NCBI GenBank assembly: GCA_030581615.1
Contig: JAKTTT010000027.1
Coordinates: 62,001 to 126,000 of the forward strand
DNA length: 64,000 nt
From: Alloascoidea africana
Lineage: Eukaryota; Ascomycota; Alloascoideomycetes; Alloascoideales; Alloascoideaceae
Reading direction: 5' to 3'
In this document: positions 44,631 to 54,944 of the stretch, in pieces
How positions within the stretch are numbered: position 1 is the stretch's first letter
Layout: each line of letters starts with the position of its first letter
Notes under the pieces: model-generated
What the model saw: the letters and a program-made list of their open reading frames with translations, nothing else
Told to the model about the DNA's origin: nothing
Databases searched by the model: none
Program-made: the position numbers and the translations under genes

Positions 44631-47051
44631 TCATGTAATTTTCTTTCGGATAAGGCCTTTGAACATGTCAAAGGAATTTCCATCTGGTTGTAACTGATAC
44701 TTCATGCCACTGCTCTTGCCTTGAACGTTTATCTCCTCAGCCAACAGCAATCCCTCGGAAGAAATTCCCAAGATTCTGGCTCTGACATTTTCATAGTCCC
44801 GGAGATGAACTATCTGACCAGTATGAAGCCATCGGGAGTAGTACAACTCCTCAAATGGTTTAAAGCCCGCATATCGCATCTGATTAAACATCAACTCGTA
44901 TTGAGTGAGATAAATAGCAAGAAGTTTCTCCATTCCATATGGCTCCAGCCGGGGTTGGCCATTCTGAACTCGTCGCATATTAACAGATTCTAAAATTTGG
45001 TTCAGAGAGGTTGTAGGGGCGGCATTTGCAACGTTTACTCCACACCCGAAAGTAAGAATGTACTCATTGTTGAAAAAGCTTGTATTTACAATAAACCCAC
45101 CGATTTTCAAATACTTATCCTGCTCGATTTTTTGTCCATTATCCGTGTCCAGAAATTTCGGATTAAGAGCATAGATATCATTGGGCCATTTCAACTTTAC
45201 CGGCATGTCTTCGTATCCATCACCATAGGCACAGATTGCTTCCACCATGGCCAGACTCCCAATGTACTGCATAAACACTAGCGGTGCAGCCTCTACATCG
45301 TTTCTCGTCATTCGAATGATACCAGAAGTTGGAAGAACTCCCATTGGCGTGACCCACGCATTACCACCCCGTCCCCGTCCACTGACTTGGAGGGTTGCTG
45401 CGCTGACTAGTCCATGTGGTAAATGTTCCAAGATATTGTAGTTTTTTTCCAAAATTGTGGATGTTGACGTGAGAACCTCTCCGTATAGCAACGTCGTGCC
45501 AAACTGGCCATGTAGACTAAACTTTTTGTGGTAATCAGCCAGACTGGAATAGTACAGAGAGTGGTTGAAATGAGGGGTTGATGATTCTGAAGGAAGCTTT
45601 GAAAAGAAGACTTCCACTTTTTTTACTGCTTTTGCTGGATCTTCTTCTTCTTCTTCCTCTTGCTCTAGTAACCTGTTCAAAGTATCTCCCTTTGTCTTGT
45701 TCTCCGACTCTATGCTCCCAAACCTGTAACTTTTACTGAGCTCATCATCAGAGGAATCAAAAAACTGAAATACATCATTCGTACCGGTAAGAATATTTTT
45801 GTCAAGGCCAGTGAATCCAACCTTTTGACTAAGCCTATCGATTAAAGTCTGTAGCGCAGAGGACGAGAAAGAGGTTAGCTTTAGAGAAGTCAGCTTTGGA
45901 ATTGTGGTATCCTGAACTTTAACGCTTTGCACTTTCAACCCCAGCTTCTGCAACAGTGATCTCAAGAATTTGAATCTTTTGTTGTTGTTTAACTTCAACT
46001 CGTTGACGATTTCTGCGTATTTCTCTGGATCAAGGTTCCCCTTCTCAAGCTGGTTCTTCTTCATCAACCCAAAAGGGTTGAATTCGGGGTGGACTCCTGA
46101 TAAAATCACTTGCCCTTCTCCAACTGGACAATACACAACAGCAGCTCGAGAGCTGCCCGAATCCACATGCATCTTCTCAGGGCCATACTCAGCGAGAACT
46201 TCAACATTTTTAGAGTACTTGTCGGCATCCACAAATGTCCCTCCGCCGTTATAATAGCACGAAAAGTCTTCCACATCTCCCAGTATATCACTGTTGACTT
46301 CGATTTTGGCAGGATAAGCGCCTTCTTCAGTGTCATACGTAAATCCAGGATAGACACATCCACGGCAGATACCTGGGAAAAACTTTAGTTCTCGAGACCC
46401 AGAAACTTCCATGTTTGTTCCTACCTCCCATTCCACACGGGCTGAAGCATAATAGGCACCAGCGCAGATCCCTAAAAACTTCCCTCCTTTGCGAACGTAT
46501 TCGATTATCTTTTGATTTCCATCCCCATTAAACTCTTTGCAATAAGGGAGATCCGCGCCACCAGGAATAACAAACAAAGCTGTTGTGGCAGCCCAAGGCT
46601 CATTTCTAATCACTTGAGAGTCAACTGTGGAAACAACATAATGGGGAGTCAGAAAGCCTCGCAAAGTCCTTACTGTTTGGTTTACTGATTCTGAGCTTGT
46701 ACCTTCTCCATTATAGACGAGAACGTTCATTCTCAACCGCTTGTTGCCTTCGCCGTCTGTGCGTTTCTTACTGGTCGTGTTAAACCCGCTGAGCATTTCG
46801 TTAGGCTTTGAGTTAGGCAAATGAGTATATGAAGGAGACGGTTTGTAAAATCTTGGGAAGGCGTGATTAACTAGAAGCACACTTTTTCTCCAAAGTACGA
46901 AATTCAGATCAAGGGTGCGACAGTGAGCCAGATGACTCATATGACTCAATTGACTCAAAGCTGATTCGGCAGCATGCAAGCCAGAACGAAAATGGGAGTT
47001 TGGATGATACCTGAGGCTACTATCAGTTGTGAAGCTATTAGCGATATCCAT
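44631..47051 (-). CDS. BPL1: Biotin--protein ligase (holocarboxylase synthetase)
   Basis: Attaches biotin to acetyl-CoA carboxylase and pyruvate carboxylase. Two starts are possible: Met at 47051 (806 aa) or at 46730 (699 aa, MNVLVYNGEGTSSESV, matching the S. cerevisiae start MNVLVYNG). Both are followed by an N-terminal amidotransferase-like domain (PGGADLPYC, FLGICAGAYYASARVEW) and the C-terminal BPL/LplA catalytic domain. The latter includes EVLTSTSTILEKN, the biotin-binding SGRGRGGNAWV loop, VKLKWPNDIYAL and a lysine-containing KIGGFIVNT. The small C-terminal cap ends LQPDGNSFDMFKGL. The 107-residue extension is His/Ser-rich with few acids and could be a targeting tail or translated leader. 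The longer start leaves only 37 nt to the UTP3 stop. Confidence 0.93.
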   Translation of the reverse strand: MDIANSFTTDSSLRYHPNSHFRSGLHAAESALSQLSHMSHLAHCRTLDLNFVLWRKSVLLVNHAFPRFYKPSPSYTHLPNSKPNEMLSGFNTTSKKRTDGEGNKRLRMNVLVYNGEGTSSESVNQTVRTLRGFLTPHYVVSTVDSQVIRNEPWAATTALFVIPGGADLPYCKEFNGDGNQKIIEYVRKGGKFLGICAGAYYASARVEWEVGTNMEVSGSRELKFFPGICRGCVYPGFTYDTEEGAYPAKIEVNSDILGDVEDFSCYYNGGGTFVDADKYSKNVEVLAEYGPEKMHVDSGSSRAAVVYCPVGEGQVILSGVHPEFNPFGLMKKNQLEKGNLDPEKYAEIVNELKLNNNKRFKFLRSLLQKLGLKVQSVKVQDTTIPKLTSLKLTSFSSSALQTLIDRLSQKVGFTGLDKNILTGTNDVFQFFDSSDDELSKSYRFGSIESENKTKGDTLNRLLEQEEEEEEDPAKAVKKVEVFFSKLPSESSTPHFNHSLYYSSLADYHKKFSLHGQFGTTLLYGEVLTSTSTILEKNYNILEHLPHGLVSAATLQVSGRGRGGNAWVTPMGVLPTSGIIRMTRNDVEAAPLVFMQYIGSLAMVEAICAYGDGYEDMPVKLKWPNDIYALNPKFLDTDNGQKIEQDKYLKIGGFIVNTSFFNNEYILTFGCGVNVANAAPTTSLNQILESVNMRRVQNGQPRLEPYGMEKLLAIYLTQYELMFNQMRYAGFKPFEELYYSRWLHTGQIVHLRDYENVRARILGISSEGLLLAEEINVQGKSSGMKYQLQPDGNSFDMFKGLIRKKIT

Positions 47052-47088
47052 TCTACTTTTCAATTTAAAAGGAACAAGATGTATTAAA

Positions 47089-48816
47089 CTAAAATTTGAT
47101 ACTTTTAGAAACATTCTTATTGATACCTGTTGCCTCACCGCTATAGGCAGAAGTGGGCTGTTTATACACAGCTCTAATACTGCTGAGCTTCTTCTTTGCC
47201 TTTTCATACCTCTTTCTCTTCTTAACACGAGAGTTTCTGTTATCTTTCTTTCTATGAGGAGTGAGACCCTTATTCTTTTGGATTTGGTAATTGATTGCCC
47301 TTTTCCCGTCTTCACCAATGTGCTCTTGCAGCTCTGCGAGTTTCCCTTCCTTTGCTGCATTTCTAGCAGCCAGATGAGCTTCCTTCTTGTGCTGCTTCTG
47401 CTTTGCCTTTTGATTCTTTATTAAGTTGTAATAGTCGTCATCTTCTTCGTCGATAGCTCTAGTCCGACTGTTATCTTCCGTTTCTGATTCTCCTTCAGAA
47501 AGATCAAGATCAACACCTGCTGCTCCACGTTTTCGGGCTTCCTCATTTAGTCGATTAGCTCTCTCTATTTCACGTTCCTTGTATGGAAGATCCATATCAC
47601 CAGAAAAGTGTTCCGTCCTTTGTTGCTGCTTGTTAATTTTATGGGTATAGAATCCCAAAGTCTTTTTCCTGGCCTTCTTTTCTTCGAGATCTATATCATT
47701 AATTGCTGCTGCATCAACAAAATCATTTGTGCTTGATATCTTGGAAGGTTTAGACTTTTTCTTAGGTCTCTTTACAGGAAGTTCGATTTTAAATTCATCC
47801 TCGCTTTCTTCGTCGTCCGAAGCCCTCTCTCTTTTGGCGACCTTGCTTGTACTTGTAAAATCATTCTCTAATTCGCTTTCACTGGAATCTTCCGACTCTA
47901 CCATAGCGTTTGCTGATTCGTTATCACTTTCACTTTCAGAGGATACTGAATCTTCAACTTCCTCATGCTCGCTTCCAGTATCTTCCGCTGCGAGAAGCCT
48001 CTCATCTACATTCTCCCCTTCATGGCTCAACTCTTTTGCTTGCCGCCAAACCTCACGAGCTCTTAGAATTCCACTCATGACATCGTGAGTTTTCATTTGT
48101 GTAGTTTTCTCTTTCGCCGTCCGCAATAAAAATAGAGCGAAGTATGAGCTGAGGGCGCCTAGGTAAGAAGACAGGGCGATGAACTTTATATCGGATATCT
48201 CATCTTTTCCTCTATTCTCCTTCAGTTCGACAAGTTCTGGTTCAAGGGCAGCTAGTTCCTTAGTCAACGGGATGAATTCAGGGTGTGCAGTTTCGAGAAA
48301 CTTTAGTCGAGAGGCATCATCAAGCTGGGAAACATCTTGCTTCTTCTCTTCCATATCAACTACTTTTGCTTCTTTCGCTTTCTCAGACCAGTCTTCCAAA
48401 ATTTCTTCGTCAATATAGTCGTCCATATTCAACTCTACCAAGTGCTTTTTCTTCAGCCGGTTAGCCTCTTCCTCGTAAGCCTTTGCAGCCTCTTCATCTT
48501 CTAGTTCATCTGCTCCGTAGTAATTATCTCTTGAGGCACCCCATCCTGATTCATCATCATCATTCTGCTCATTTTCTTTCTTTGATATAAACTCTTCTTC
48601 GTAGTCATCGTCATCCATATCCTCCTCATCTTCATTATCGCTGCTTTCTTCCTCGTTTATTCCAAGCACTTCCTCATCGCTCTCTTCGTATTCATTTTGA
48701 TAACTTTTCCGCCCTTTCCGCGACTGTTCTAATAATATGGTTTCTCTCTGCTCATGAAATTCATCAACCTCATCTAATCCAATTTCCTCCAATGACGCAG
48801 GACGAGTTCGGCCCAT
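47089..48816 (-). CDS. UTP3: SSU processome protein Utp3/Sas10
   Basis: Nucleolar protein of the small-subunit processome, also studied as the silencing factor Sas10. 575 aa, extremely acidic in the N-terminal half (DDDDYEEEF and many ESSDNEDEED-type runs). A Sas10/Utp3/C1D domain lies around residues 180-260 (LKFLETAHPEFIPLTKEL, SYLGALSSYFALFLLRTA). The basic Sas10 C-terminal domain (about 490-575) has KGLTPHRKKDNRNSRVKKRK and ends SKSIKF. This C-terminal sequence is the family hallmark. Single exon. It shares a 163-bp divergent promoter with RPC53, another growth-regulated gene. Confidence 0.93.
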   Translation of the reverse strand: MGRTRPASLEEIGLDEVDEFHEQRETILLEQSRKGRKSYQNEYEESDEEVLGINEEESSDNEDEEDMDDDDYEEEFISKKENEQNDDDESGWGASRDNYYGADELEDEEAAKAYEEEANRLKKKHLVELNMDDYIDEEILEDWSEKAKEAKVVDMEEKKQDVSQLDDASRLKFLETAHPEFIPLTKELAALEPELVELKENRGKDEISDIKFIALSSYLGALSSYFALFLLRTAKEKTTQMKTHDVMSGILRAREVWRQAKELSHEGENVDERLLAAEDTGSEHEEVEDSVSSESESDNESANAMVESEDSSESELENDFTSTSKVAKRERASDDEESEDEFKIELPVKRPKKKSKPSKISSTNDFVDAAAINDIDLEEKKARKKTLGFYTHKINKQQQRTEHFSGDMDLPYKEREIERANRLNEEARKRGAAGVDLDLSEGESETEDNSRTRAIDEEDDDYYNLIKNQKAKQKQHKKEAHLAARNAAKEGKLAELQEHIGEDGKRAINYQIQKNKGLTPHRKKDNRNSRVKKRKRYEKAKKKLSSIRAVYKQPTSAYSGEATGINKNVSKSIKF

Positions 48817-48885
48817 CTTATCTTAATGGTTTTTGTCTGGAAAGACATTTTTTTCACTTTCCACCAAAGAAAAAAATATCACATC

Positions 48886-48892
48886 CGGGTAA
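48886..48892 (+). promoter_or_regulatory. Reb1-like site in UTP3/RPC53 divergent promoter
   Basis: CGGGTAA lies centrally in the 163-bp gap between the UTP3 and RPC53 start codons, a common arrangement for Reb1 at divergent yeast promoters. Motif evidence only. Confidence 0.5.
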
Positions 48893-48979
48893 CCAACATC
48901 TCTGGTTATGAACCTTTATCCTTCCAAAACGCCAAAATTAATGATACAAAAGTTTTTTTGAAAACATTTCAGGATTAAA

Positions 48980-50373
48980 ATGTCGGACCCTAAAGAGAAG
49001 AGAGCATCCTTAGGAGTTCCAAACACATCTGGAGACAGACTAGATTCATTATCTAGGAGATCCACCTTGGGAAGCGAAAGAAAACGAGGTGGTCTAAAGT
49101 TCAAGCCTAAACAAGTCACAAGAAGAAAAGATCATGCAAGCGATGCACCGGTAAGTAAAGAGTTTGAACAATAGTTACTACTGCCATTGGAGAAGGGCTA
49201 AGCATGGGACCTAACTATTTTCATGTTTTGCCTTCCTTAGACTGTGAAAAGTGAAGTAGAGGCTGGACCATCGAGGTTCAGTGAACGAGGGAGGGGAGGA
49301 AGAGGACGTGGAGCTGGACGAGGAGCTCGGGGACGAGGGCGAGGACGAGGAGGATCTTATGGAACAGTGATAAGCGCTGCTGGACCATTGGCAGCCCCAG
49401 TGATAATGGGTAGGCGTTTGAAAGAAAATGTTGATCTATTCTGTACTGACCTTTTGAAGATGATAGAAGAGGAGCAACACCAATATCAATCCCATCGACC
49501 ATGTCGGGATCGCCTACCCCGGAGTATATGAAGAGAATACGAGTGAAATCCGAAGCAGCAGGTCAGGGAGATGATAGCGATTCAGACTCAGATGATCCGT
49601 CCCGGATAAATATGGGCAAGGCCTACAAGTTTGAAGATGCAGCAACTGAACTGTTCCCCGTGAGACCTAATAGAAATCACAAGTCAGAGCAAGAATTGGC
49701 TGCTGAATTAGGAAGGTCGTTAGAGGCAATCAGAGTTAGTGAAGGTAAGGAAGGTGGGTCTGATCCATCAGAGAAAGAAGCCGACGTCTACATAAAGCCA
49801 GATCCAGAAAACGAAGAAAGCTTTTTGGAAAAGAAAGAAGTAAAGCCAAAACCCATAGCTCCAGTTGAGCTCATACCAGAGAATCAGGAAAGCATACGGA
49901 AACAACTCGATTACAATGCAATAATTGACCTGATCCACCATCGTGCGAACACCGAAAGCTCAAGTTCAAACGGTGAAAGACAAGAAAATGAAAATGAAAA
50001 TGAAAACGAAAACACAGAAAAAGCAAAGGAAGCTGAAGCTGAGCCCCCTTCAAAATTGCTTTTGGTCCAAGCACCCCATTTGTTCCCGCTTGTTGAGAAC
50101 AAGAAAGAACTAATCTCTAGCATGGGCGTTGCAGCACCTATTTTCCCCGAGTTAAAAGGGCAAATTGGTAAGCTGAGCATTCACAAGTCCGGTAAAGTTA
50201 CCGCTACAGTTGCAGGCGCCCTTATGGACGTAACTTTAGGAGCCAGGACCAGTTTTTTGCAAGATGTTGTATCGATGGATCCTTTAGAGGAAAAGCAAGC
50301 TTTTCTTCTGGGCCAGATATCTGAGAGAATTGTCCTTACTCCTAATGTTGATTGGCTTGTGAACTCAGACTGA
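48980..50373 (+). CDS. RPC53: RNA polymerase III subunit C53 (Rpc4)
   Basis: Pol III-specific subunit that pairs with C37 for initiation, termination and reinitiation. Three exons: 48980-49150, 49241-49409, 49460-50373, giving 417 aa (422 in S. cerevisiae). Intron 1 is 90 nt with GTAAGT and TAG. Intron 2 is 50 nt with GTAGGC, a TACTGAC branch and a TTTTGAAG acceptor; only this AAG puts exon 3 in frame. The N-terminus carries RRSTLGSERKRGGLKFKPK, the conserved Rpc4 basic motif, followed by an Arg/Gly block. The C-terminal Rpc4 domain includes LLLVQAPHLFPL and GQIGKLSIHKSGKVTATV, then an LGARTSFLQDVVSMD segment, all diagnostic. Acidic, phosphorylatable segments lie between. Confidence 0.93.
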
Positions 50374-50422
50374 TCTATATATATGAAAAGTGCGTAACTG
50401 TTTTATAAAATAACTATAATAC

Positions 50423-52926
50423 TCATTTCTTGTGCTTTCTAGATTGCTTCTCACGAATATATTTATTCTTCTCTGCTCCTTCTTCAGTGGCCACAGAGTT
50501 GATAAGTTTAGCAATCTTGTCATGATACGCACTATCCTCATCTCTCTTCTCTTTGAGTTTTGTCTCGGCGAGGAATTTGTTGTCCGCTCTTATCTCTCTC
50601 AAGTTGGATTTCTTGGCTTTCTTAATCAGAGCGTTCATCTTGTTAATTTCACGTCTTTCATCATCCAGATTTCCTTTCCTGTCTGGATTGTAGTTCATCT
50701 CAAACTTCGGTTCGTATGTGGCGAGTGCAACCGGCTTGTGCGTTTGAAGTGCTAGCGGTCTCCTCGAATTTTGAGATGAGCTCCGCAGATTTGTGAGTTG
50801 CGTCTTTAGAGATGCGAAGTAGTTTAGCTCTGCATCTGGAATTTGCTTTTCAAGTGCGTTCAAGTACACCGTGAAGGGCTCTGTAATTTCCAAAAATGCC
50901 TCTGATTGTCTCCATATTGACAGATAGGTCGTGATTAGACTAATCAACTTTTCGAAAAGAGGAGATATCAGAGTCCCGTCTACGTCGTCGTCATGTGCAT
51001 CTGGGTTGTAAGCAGAGACGCTTATCGCATGAGAATCTGCCTTCAGGGTTGTAGTTTTCAATTTGAACGAACCATTAAGGAACTCCTCTGGAATACCTAG
51101 CTTTTCATTTTCAAGTCCTTCAGGTAAGGTGAATACTGAGAGGGCCTTTTCAAGGAAGAGGACAACTTCAGGAACATATCGTTTTGAAATGCGATGGTAC
51201 TGGAAAAAAACTTGAGAGATAAACAGCCCAGCCAAAAGATTTGAAGTATTTGAGATTTGTATTTGAGTTAAATATTGACCCATTGCAAGTTGTGCTGCGA
51301 TTGTAACAAAATGCTCTTTGTCAGATGTTGAGAATATCATTCCAATTAAGGCAAATAGGATCAAGTCCGATCTTTTTAATGGTATATTTTCGCCTATACG
51401 TGATTCAGTTTTAAGCAAAGATCTTCGGCATGCTTGTGCTATAGGTTCCACATATTTGCTGCTCATGTTTGTCAGCTGGGAGATTAACTTTTCAATGGGC
51501 GCCTGAACATCAGAGCCATTTGAATCAGCAAGAACTAAAATGTGATAAAGTAGCAGTCCAGAAAAGACTGCAACTTTTTCTTTATTTCCAGCTTTCAGAC
51601 TCGGTTGATGTGCCTTGAGAATTCTCTCCACGATTAATGGATGATGCTGTACCGAGTATCTACTCATGATCTTGTTGAAGTCATCATACGTGCCAGGGAT
51701 GGGGAAAATAAAGGGTATTTTGTCTTCATCTGTCTCCAAAGAGCCAGGTTCTGCCGAATCAAGGTTGGAGGTTTGTCCATCAATGCCGTCAGGAAACTCG
51801 GCTTCAGAATTAACGTCTTCGCCTTCGTCTTCACTGCCCAGATCTTCCCAAAACTGATTATCTAGGTCGTCGCCATAAGCTTCCATGGAGTCACCTCTCA
51901 TTCTAGCTAGTCTTGCTTGCTCAAGCTTTTTCAGCTTCTCGGCTTCTTCTTTTTCAATTTCCTCTGCGCTCTTTGCCCGTTCACTTGGTTTCGCACGTTT
52001 ATCGAAAACAAGCTCTTTGACCATTGTATCATACTCTCTATCCTTTTCGCTCATGATAGGATTTGTCGAAGCAGATTTGGTGATATTTGGAGTTGCCTTT
52101 TGTAGCGGTCTCAAACTTGAAAAAAGATCTTCCATCCCAGCATTGAGCTCATGAATTTTTTCCACATCATTCATTTTGGCTTTTTGCCTTTCAGCTTTGT
52201 AGCGCTTTGATTTTGAAATAATTTCGCTCATGACCTCTGCCTTTGTTTTCTTTCGTTCGGGTTCCTCTACCTCCACATGCTTTCTCTTACGAACAAATCC
52301 ACCATCATCATTATCATCGCTAGCACCATCTCTCAGATCTTCTTCCTCTTCAAAATCGTCGTTTAGAGCAAGCGCTTGTCCATAATGAGTTAGTACATTG
52401 TCTTCATCATCGTCATCATCCAAGTTAAAAAGAGCTCTTTTGGAGGAACGGCTATGTCTCTCTGATCGAAATCGCTCGAGCATCTTTTCCTCGGGCGCCA
52501 AGGTAGGGTCATTTTCACCAAATCTCATATCACGAATAGCGCCTGATCTATTCTTTTGATGCTTTTCTTTCAAATAAGCTTCCCGCCTCTACAAATTAAA
52601 AATGGTTAGATTGTGATCTATTGGAAACAGCCATGTATTCTAAATCATACCAGCTCGCGGTCTCTTTGCTTATTCAAAGCTGGATGTCCAATCGTTCCAA
52701 TTCCAGGCTTTGTGTTCCCATCCCTCTTGTTTCTGTTTGATTTTGTGTCCAGAGGATTAATGCCATTTTCAATAGATTTCAAAAGCTCTGCTCTTTCCTC
52801 CCTGTTGTACTCTTTTGGAGATTTCTTCTTTCCTTTGCGCCCTTTTTTAGCCGTCTGAGCTCCAATCAATCCATGAGACTTTAAACTAGCCTTTAGCCTT
52901 CTCAAATGTGCTCCACCTCCAGCCAT
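50423..52926 (-). CDS. NOP14: Nucleolar SSU processome protein Nop14
   Basis: Needed for 40S maturation and nuclear export; binds Emg1/Nep1 and Noc4. Exon 1 (52926-52651) starts MAGGGAHLRRLKASLKSHGL, matching the Nop14 opening. Exon 2 (52588-50423) continues RREAYLKEKHQKNRSG. Total 813 aa (S. cerevisiae 810). The 62-nt intron has a GTATGA donor, a TCTAAC branch and a TAG acceptor. Family marks include IRDMRFGENDPTLAPEEKML, an acidic block, EDKIPFIFPIPGTYDDF, and the C-terminal FEMNYNPDRKGNLDDERREI followed by a Lys/Arg-rich end. A Met 12 codons upstream is possible but not conserved. The gene is divergent from RPN5. Confidence 0.95.
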
Positions 52927-52996
52927 TATGGATTCTTTTTGCAAGTAGACTGAGCTTTGCAAAAAAGTTCAAAAATTTCGCAGGTATAGATTTTTG

Positions 52997-53062
52997 CACG
53001 TGATCAGATGAGATACTGTAGGCGTGTGCACACAGTGCCGCGACGCTTATGCACTTGCCACT
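52997..53062. promoter_or_regulatory. Divergent promoter motifs NOP14/RPN5: CACGTG and PACE-like box
   Basis: CACGTG (52997-53002) and a nearby GATGAGAT (partial PAC motif of ribosome-biogenesis genes) lie on the NOP14 side. TTGCCACT (53055-53062), on the reverse strand AGTGGCAA, is close to the proteasome PACE element (GGTGGCAAA) bound by Rpn4 and sits about 60 nt upstream of the RPN5 ATG. It differs from consensus by two bases, so Rpn4 control is only suggested. Confidence 0.35.
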
Positions 53063-53122
53063 GGCCCTTTTTTCGCTGTGGTTTCTTTCTCTGTCTCTAG
53101 GTGTTTTGGAAAGATTGCCATC

Positions 53123-54650
53123 ATGTCGAGAGAAGCTCCTATCAAGGCCGAGAAGGATTTCACAGATATCCTGGATTCGCAATTCCCGGAGATTGACACC
53201 TTGTCAAAGGTATATGATGTTTTGTTACTCATATCATGCACATTGGAGTTGGCGATTAACATTGAATAATGTAGAGCGATGCTGGGGCTGCTCTTGACAA
53301 GTTGCTGGTTCTTGAAAAACAAACGCGGCAGGTAGGTGTTGTTTGATGATATCAATTGATCAAAAAGAGCTGGATTTGTGCTAATGCTAGTATTAGGCAT
53401 CTGACTTGGCCTCTTCGAAAAGAGTTCTGCAAAAGATAATCAACGTGATAAAGAATTCAAACGACTGGAAACTCTTGAATGAGCAACTCGTCGTGCTATC
53501 CAAGAAGCATGGCCAAATGAAAGCTGCAGTTACTGCCATGGTTCAAGAGGTTATCAAGTTTCTAGATGATACGCCCTCTCTTGAGGTCAAGATTGAGACG
53601 ATCGAGACCATAAGAACAGTTACTGAGAGCAAAGTGAGTGGTGCGGTACATGTACTTATTTCGAGATCTCTCTAACAGATTAATTTCTAGATATTTGTTG
53701 AAGTGGAGAGAGCTAGAGTTACGAGGACTTTGGCAAAAATCCGAGAGGATGAAGGTGACATTGCCAAAGCTACAGACTTGTTATGCGAGCTACAGGTCGA
53801 GACCTACGGATCTATGGAGCTTCAGGAAAAGATTGAATTCATTTTGGAGCAGATGGAGCTCTGTGTTAAGAAAGGCGATTTCAACCAGGCAAACATTCTC
53901 AGCCGTAAAATCTTGACAAAGACATTCAAAGGGGGCAAATACGAAGAACTAAAGATTCACTACTATGAGTTGATGATCAAAATCGCCACCCATGACAGTA
54001 GATACCTTGATATATGTCAATACTTCCAGGCTCTTTATGAAAGTGAAACTATTAAGAATGATGAAACAAAATGGAAAGATGTGCTAGCAAACATTGTCTA
54101 CTTTATTGTATTATCACCATACGATAATCTTCAGTCAGACCTGATCCACAAAATTTCATCGGATTCTAATCTTTCTTCGCTCCCTCTACAAGATCAGCTG
54201 CTGACGAGCTTTACAACGCCAGAGCTAAATAGATGGCCAATTGTTGAGAAGCTTTATGGCCCCGAATTGACCAAGATTGATATCTTTGATATCAACACAG
54301 AGAGCGGTAGGAAGCGATGGGGTGATCTAAGAAAGCGAGTTATTGAACACAACCTACGAGTTGTTTCCAAGTACTACACCCGGATTCGAAGTTCGCGACT
54401 CAATGTGCTGTTAGATTTGAATGAGCAAGAAACTGAATCCTTCATCTCCAATCTGGTGACCCAAGGGACTATTTATGCAAAAATCGACAGACCCAAGAAA
54501 ATCATCTCTTTTGCACCACCCAAGGATCCGAATGAGGTTATGAATGAATGGGGAAATAGCATTACTGATTTGTTGAACCATATTGAGACCATTGAGCATT
54601 TGATCACTAAGGAAGAGATGATGAAGGGCATCAGGCCATTGAAAGCTTAA
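53123..54650 (+). CDS. RPN5: 26S proteasome lid subunit Rpn5
   Basis: Non-ATPase PCI subunit of the proteasome regulatory particle lid. Four exons: 53123-53209, 53275-53331, 53397-53633, 53691-54650, giving 446 aa (445 in S. cerevisiae). All three introns (65, 65 and 57 nt) are phase 0 with GTATAT, GTAGGT and GTGAGT donors and TAG acceptors. The N-terminus (MSREAPIKAEKDFTDILDSQ) is followed by TPR-like helices, including VEVERARVTRTLAKIREDEG, a highly conserved Rpn5 stretch. The C-terminal PCI domain contains LRKRVIEHNLRVVSKYYTRI and ends in a helix with WGNSITDLLNHIETIEHLI. High confidence from length and conserved blocks. Confidence 0.96.
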
Positions 54651-54841
54651 GCCACCCGGATCGTTGAATAGAATAGAGCAAACAGTATATATGATATAAT
54701 TGATGCTGGAAAGTGCTGGAAGTATCAAAAGAAAGTAAAATGTTCTTCGTAGAAGACAAGGAGGAGAGTATTGTGGCCCGAGCTCGTGATCATGATTGTG
54801 TTCCTCCTCGTCTCTCCTTTTCGCATCATCAGCCAGGTATA

Positions 54842-54857
54842 GATAACCCGGGTTATC
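54842..54857. promoter_or_regulatory. 16-bp perfect palindrome in SEC31 promoter
   Basis: GATAACCCGGGTTATC reads identically on both strands, about 90 nt upstream of the SEC31 ATG. It combines two inverted CGGGTTA half-sites related to, but not identical with, the Reb1 core. A dimeric factor site is a reasonable guess; no binding evidence is available. Confidence 0.35.
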
Positions 54858-54944
54858 CTTAGTGGCAATTTGCACTCTACTTTCAGGGAATAGTAGGCGT
54901 GGCATTAACTTTCTTCTCCTATTCTACACCTTTCTTTTCCCTCT

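Noticed and set aside
54411-54905. 164-codon minus-strand frame across the end of RPN5 and the SEC31 promoter
   Set aside because: About half of it is the antisense of the conserved RPN5 C-terminus, and the rest shows no family resemblance despite a hydrophobic run.
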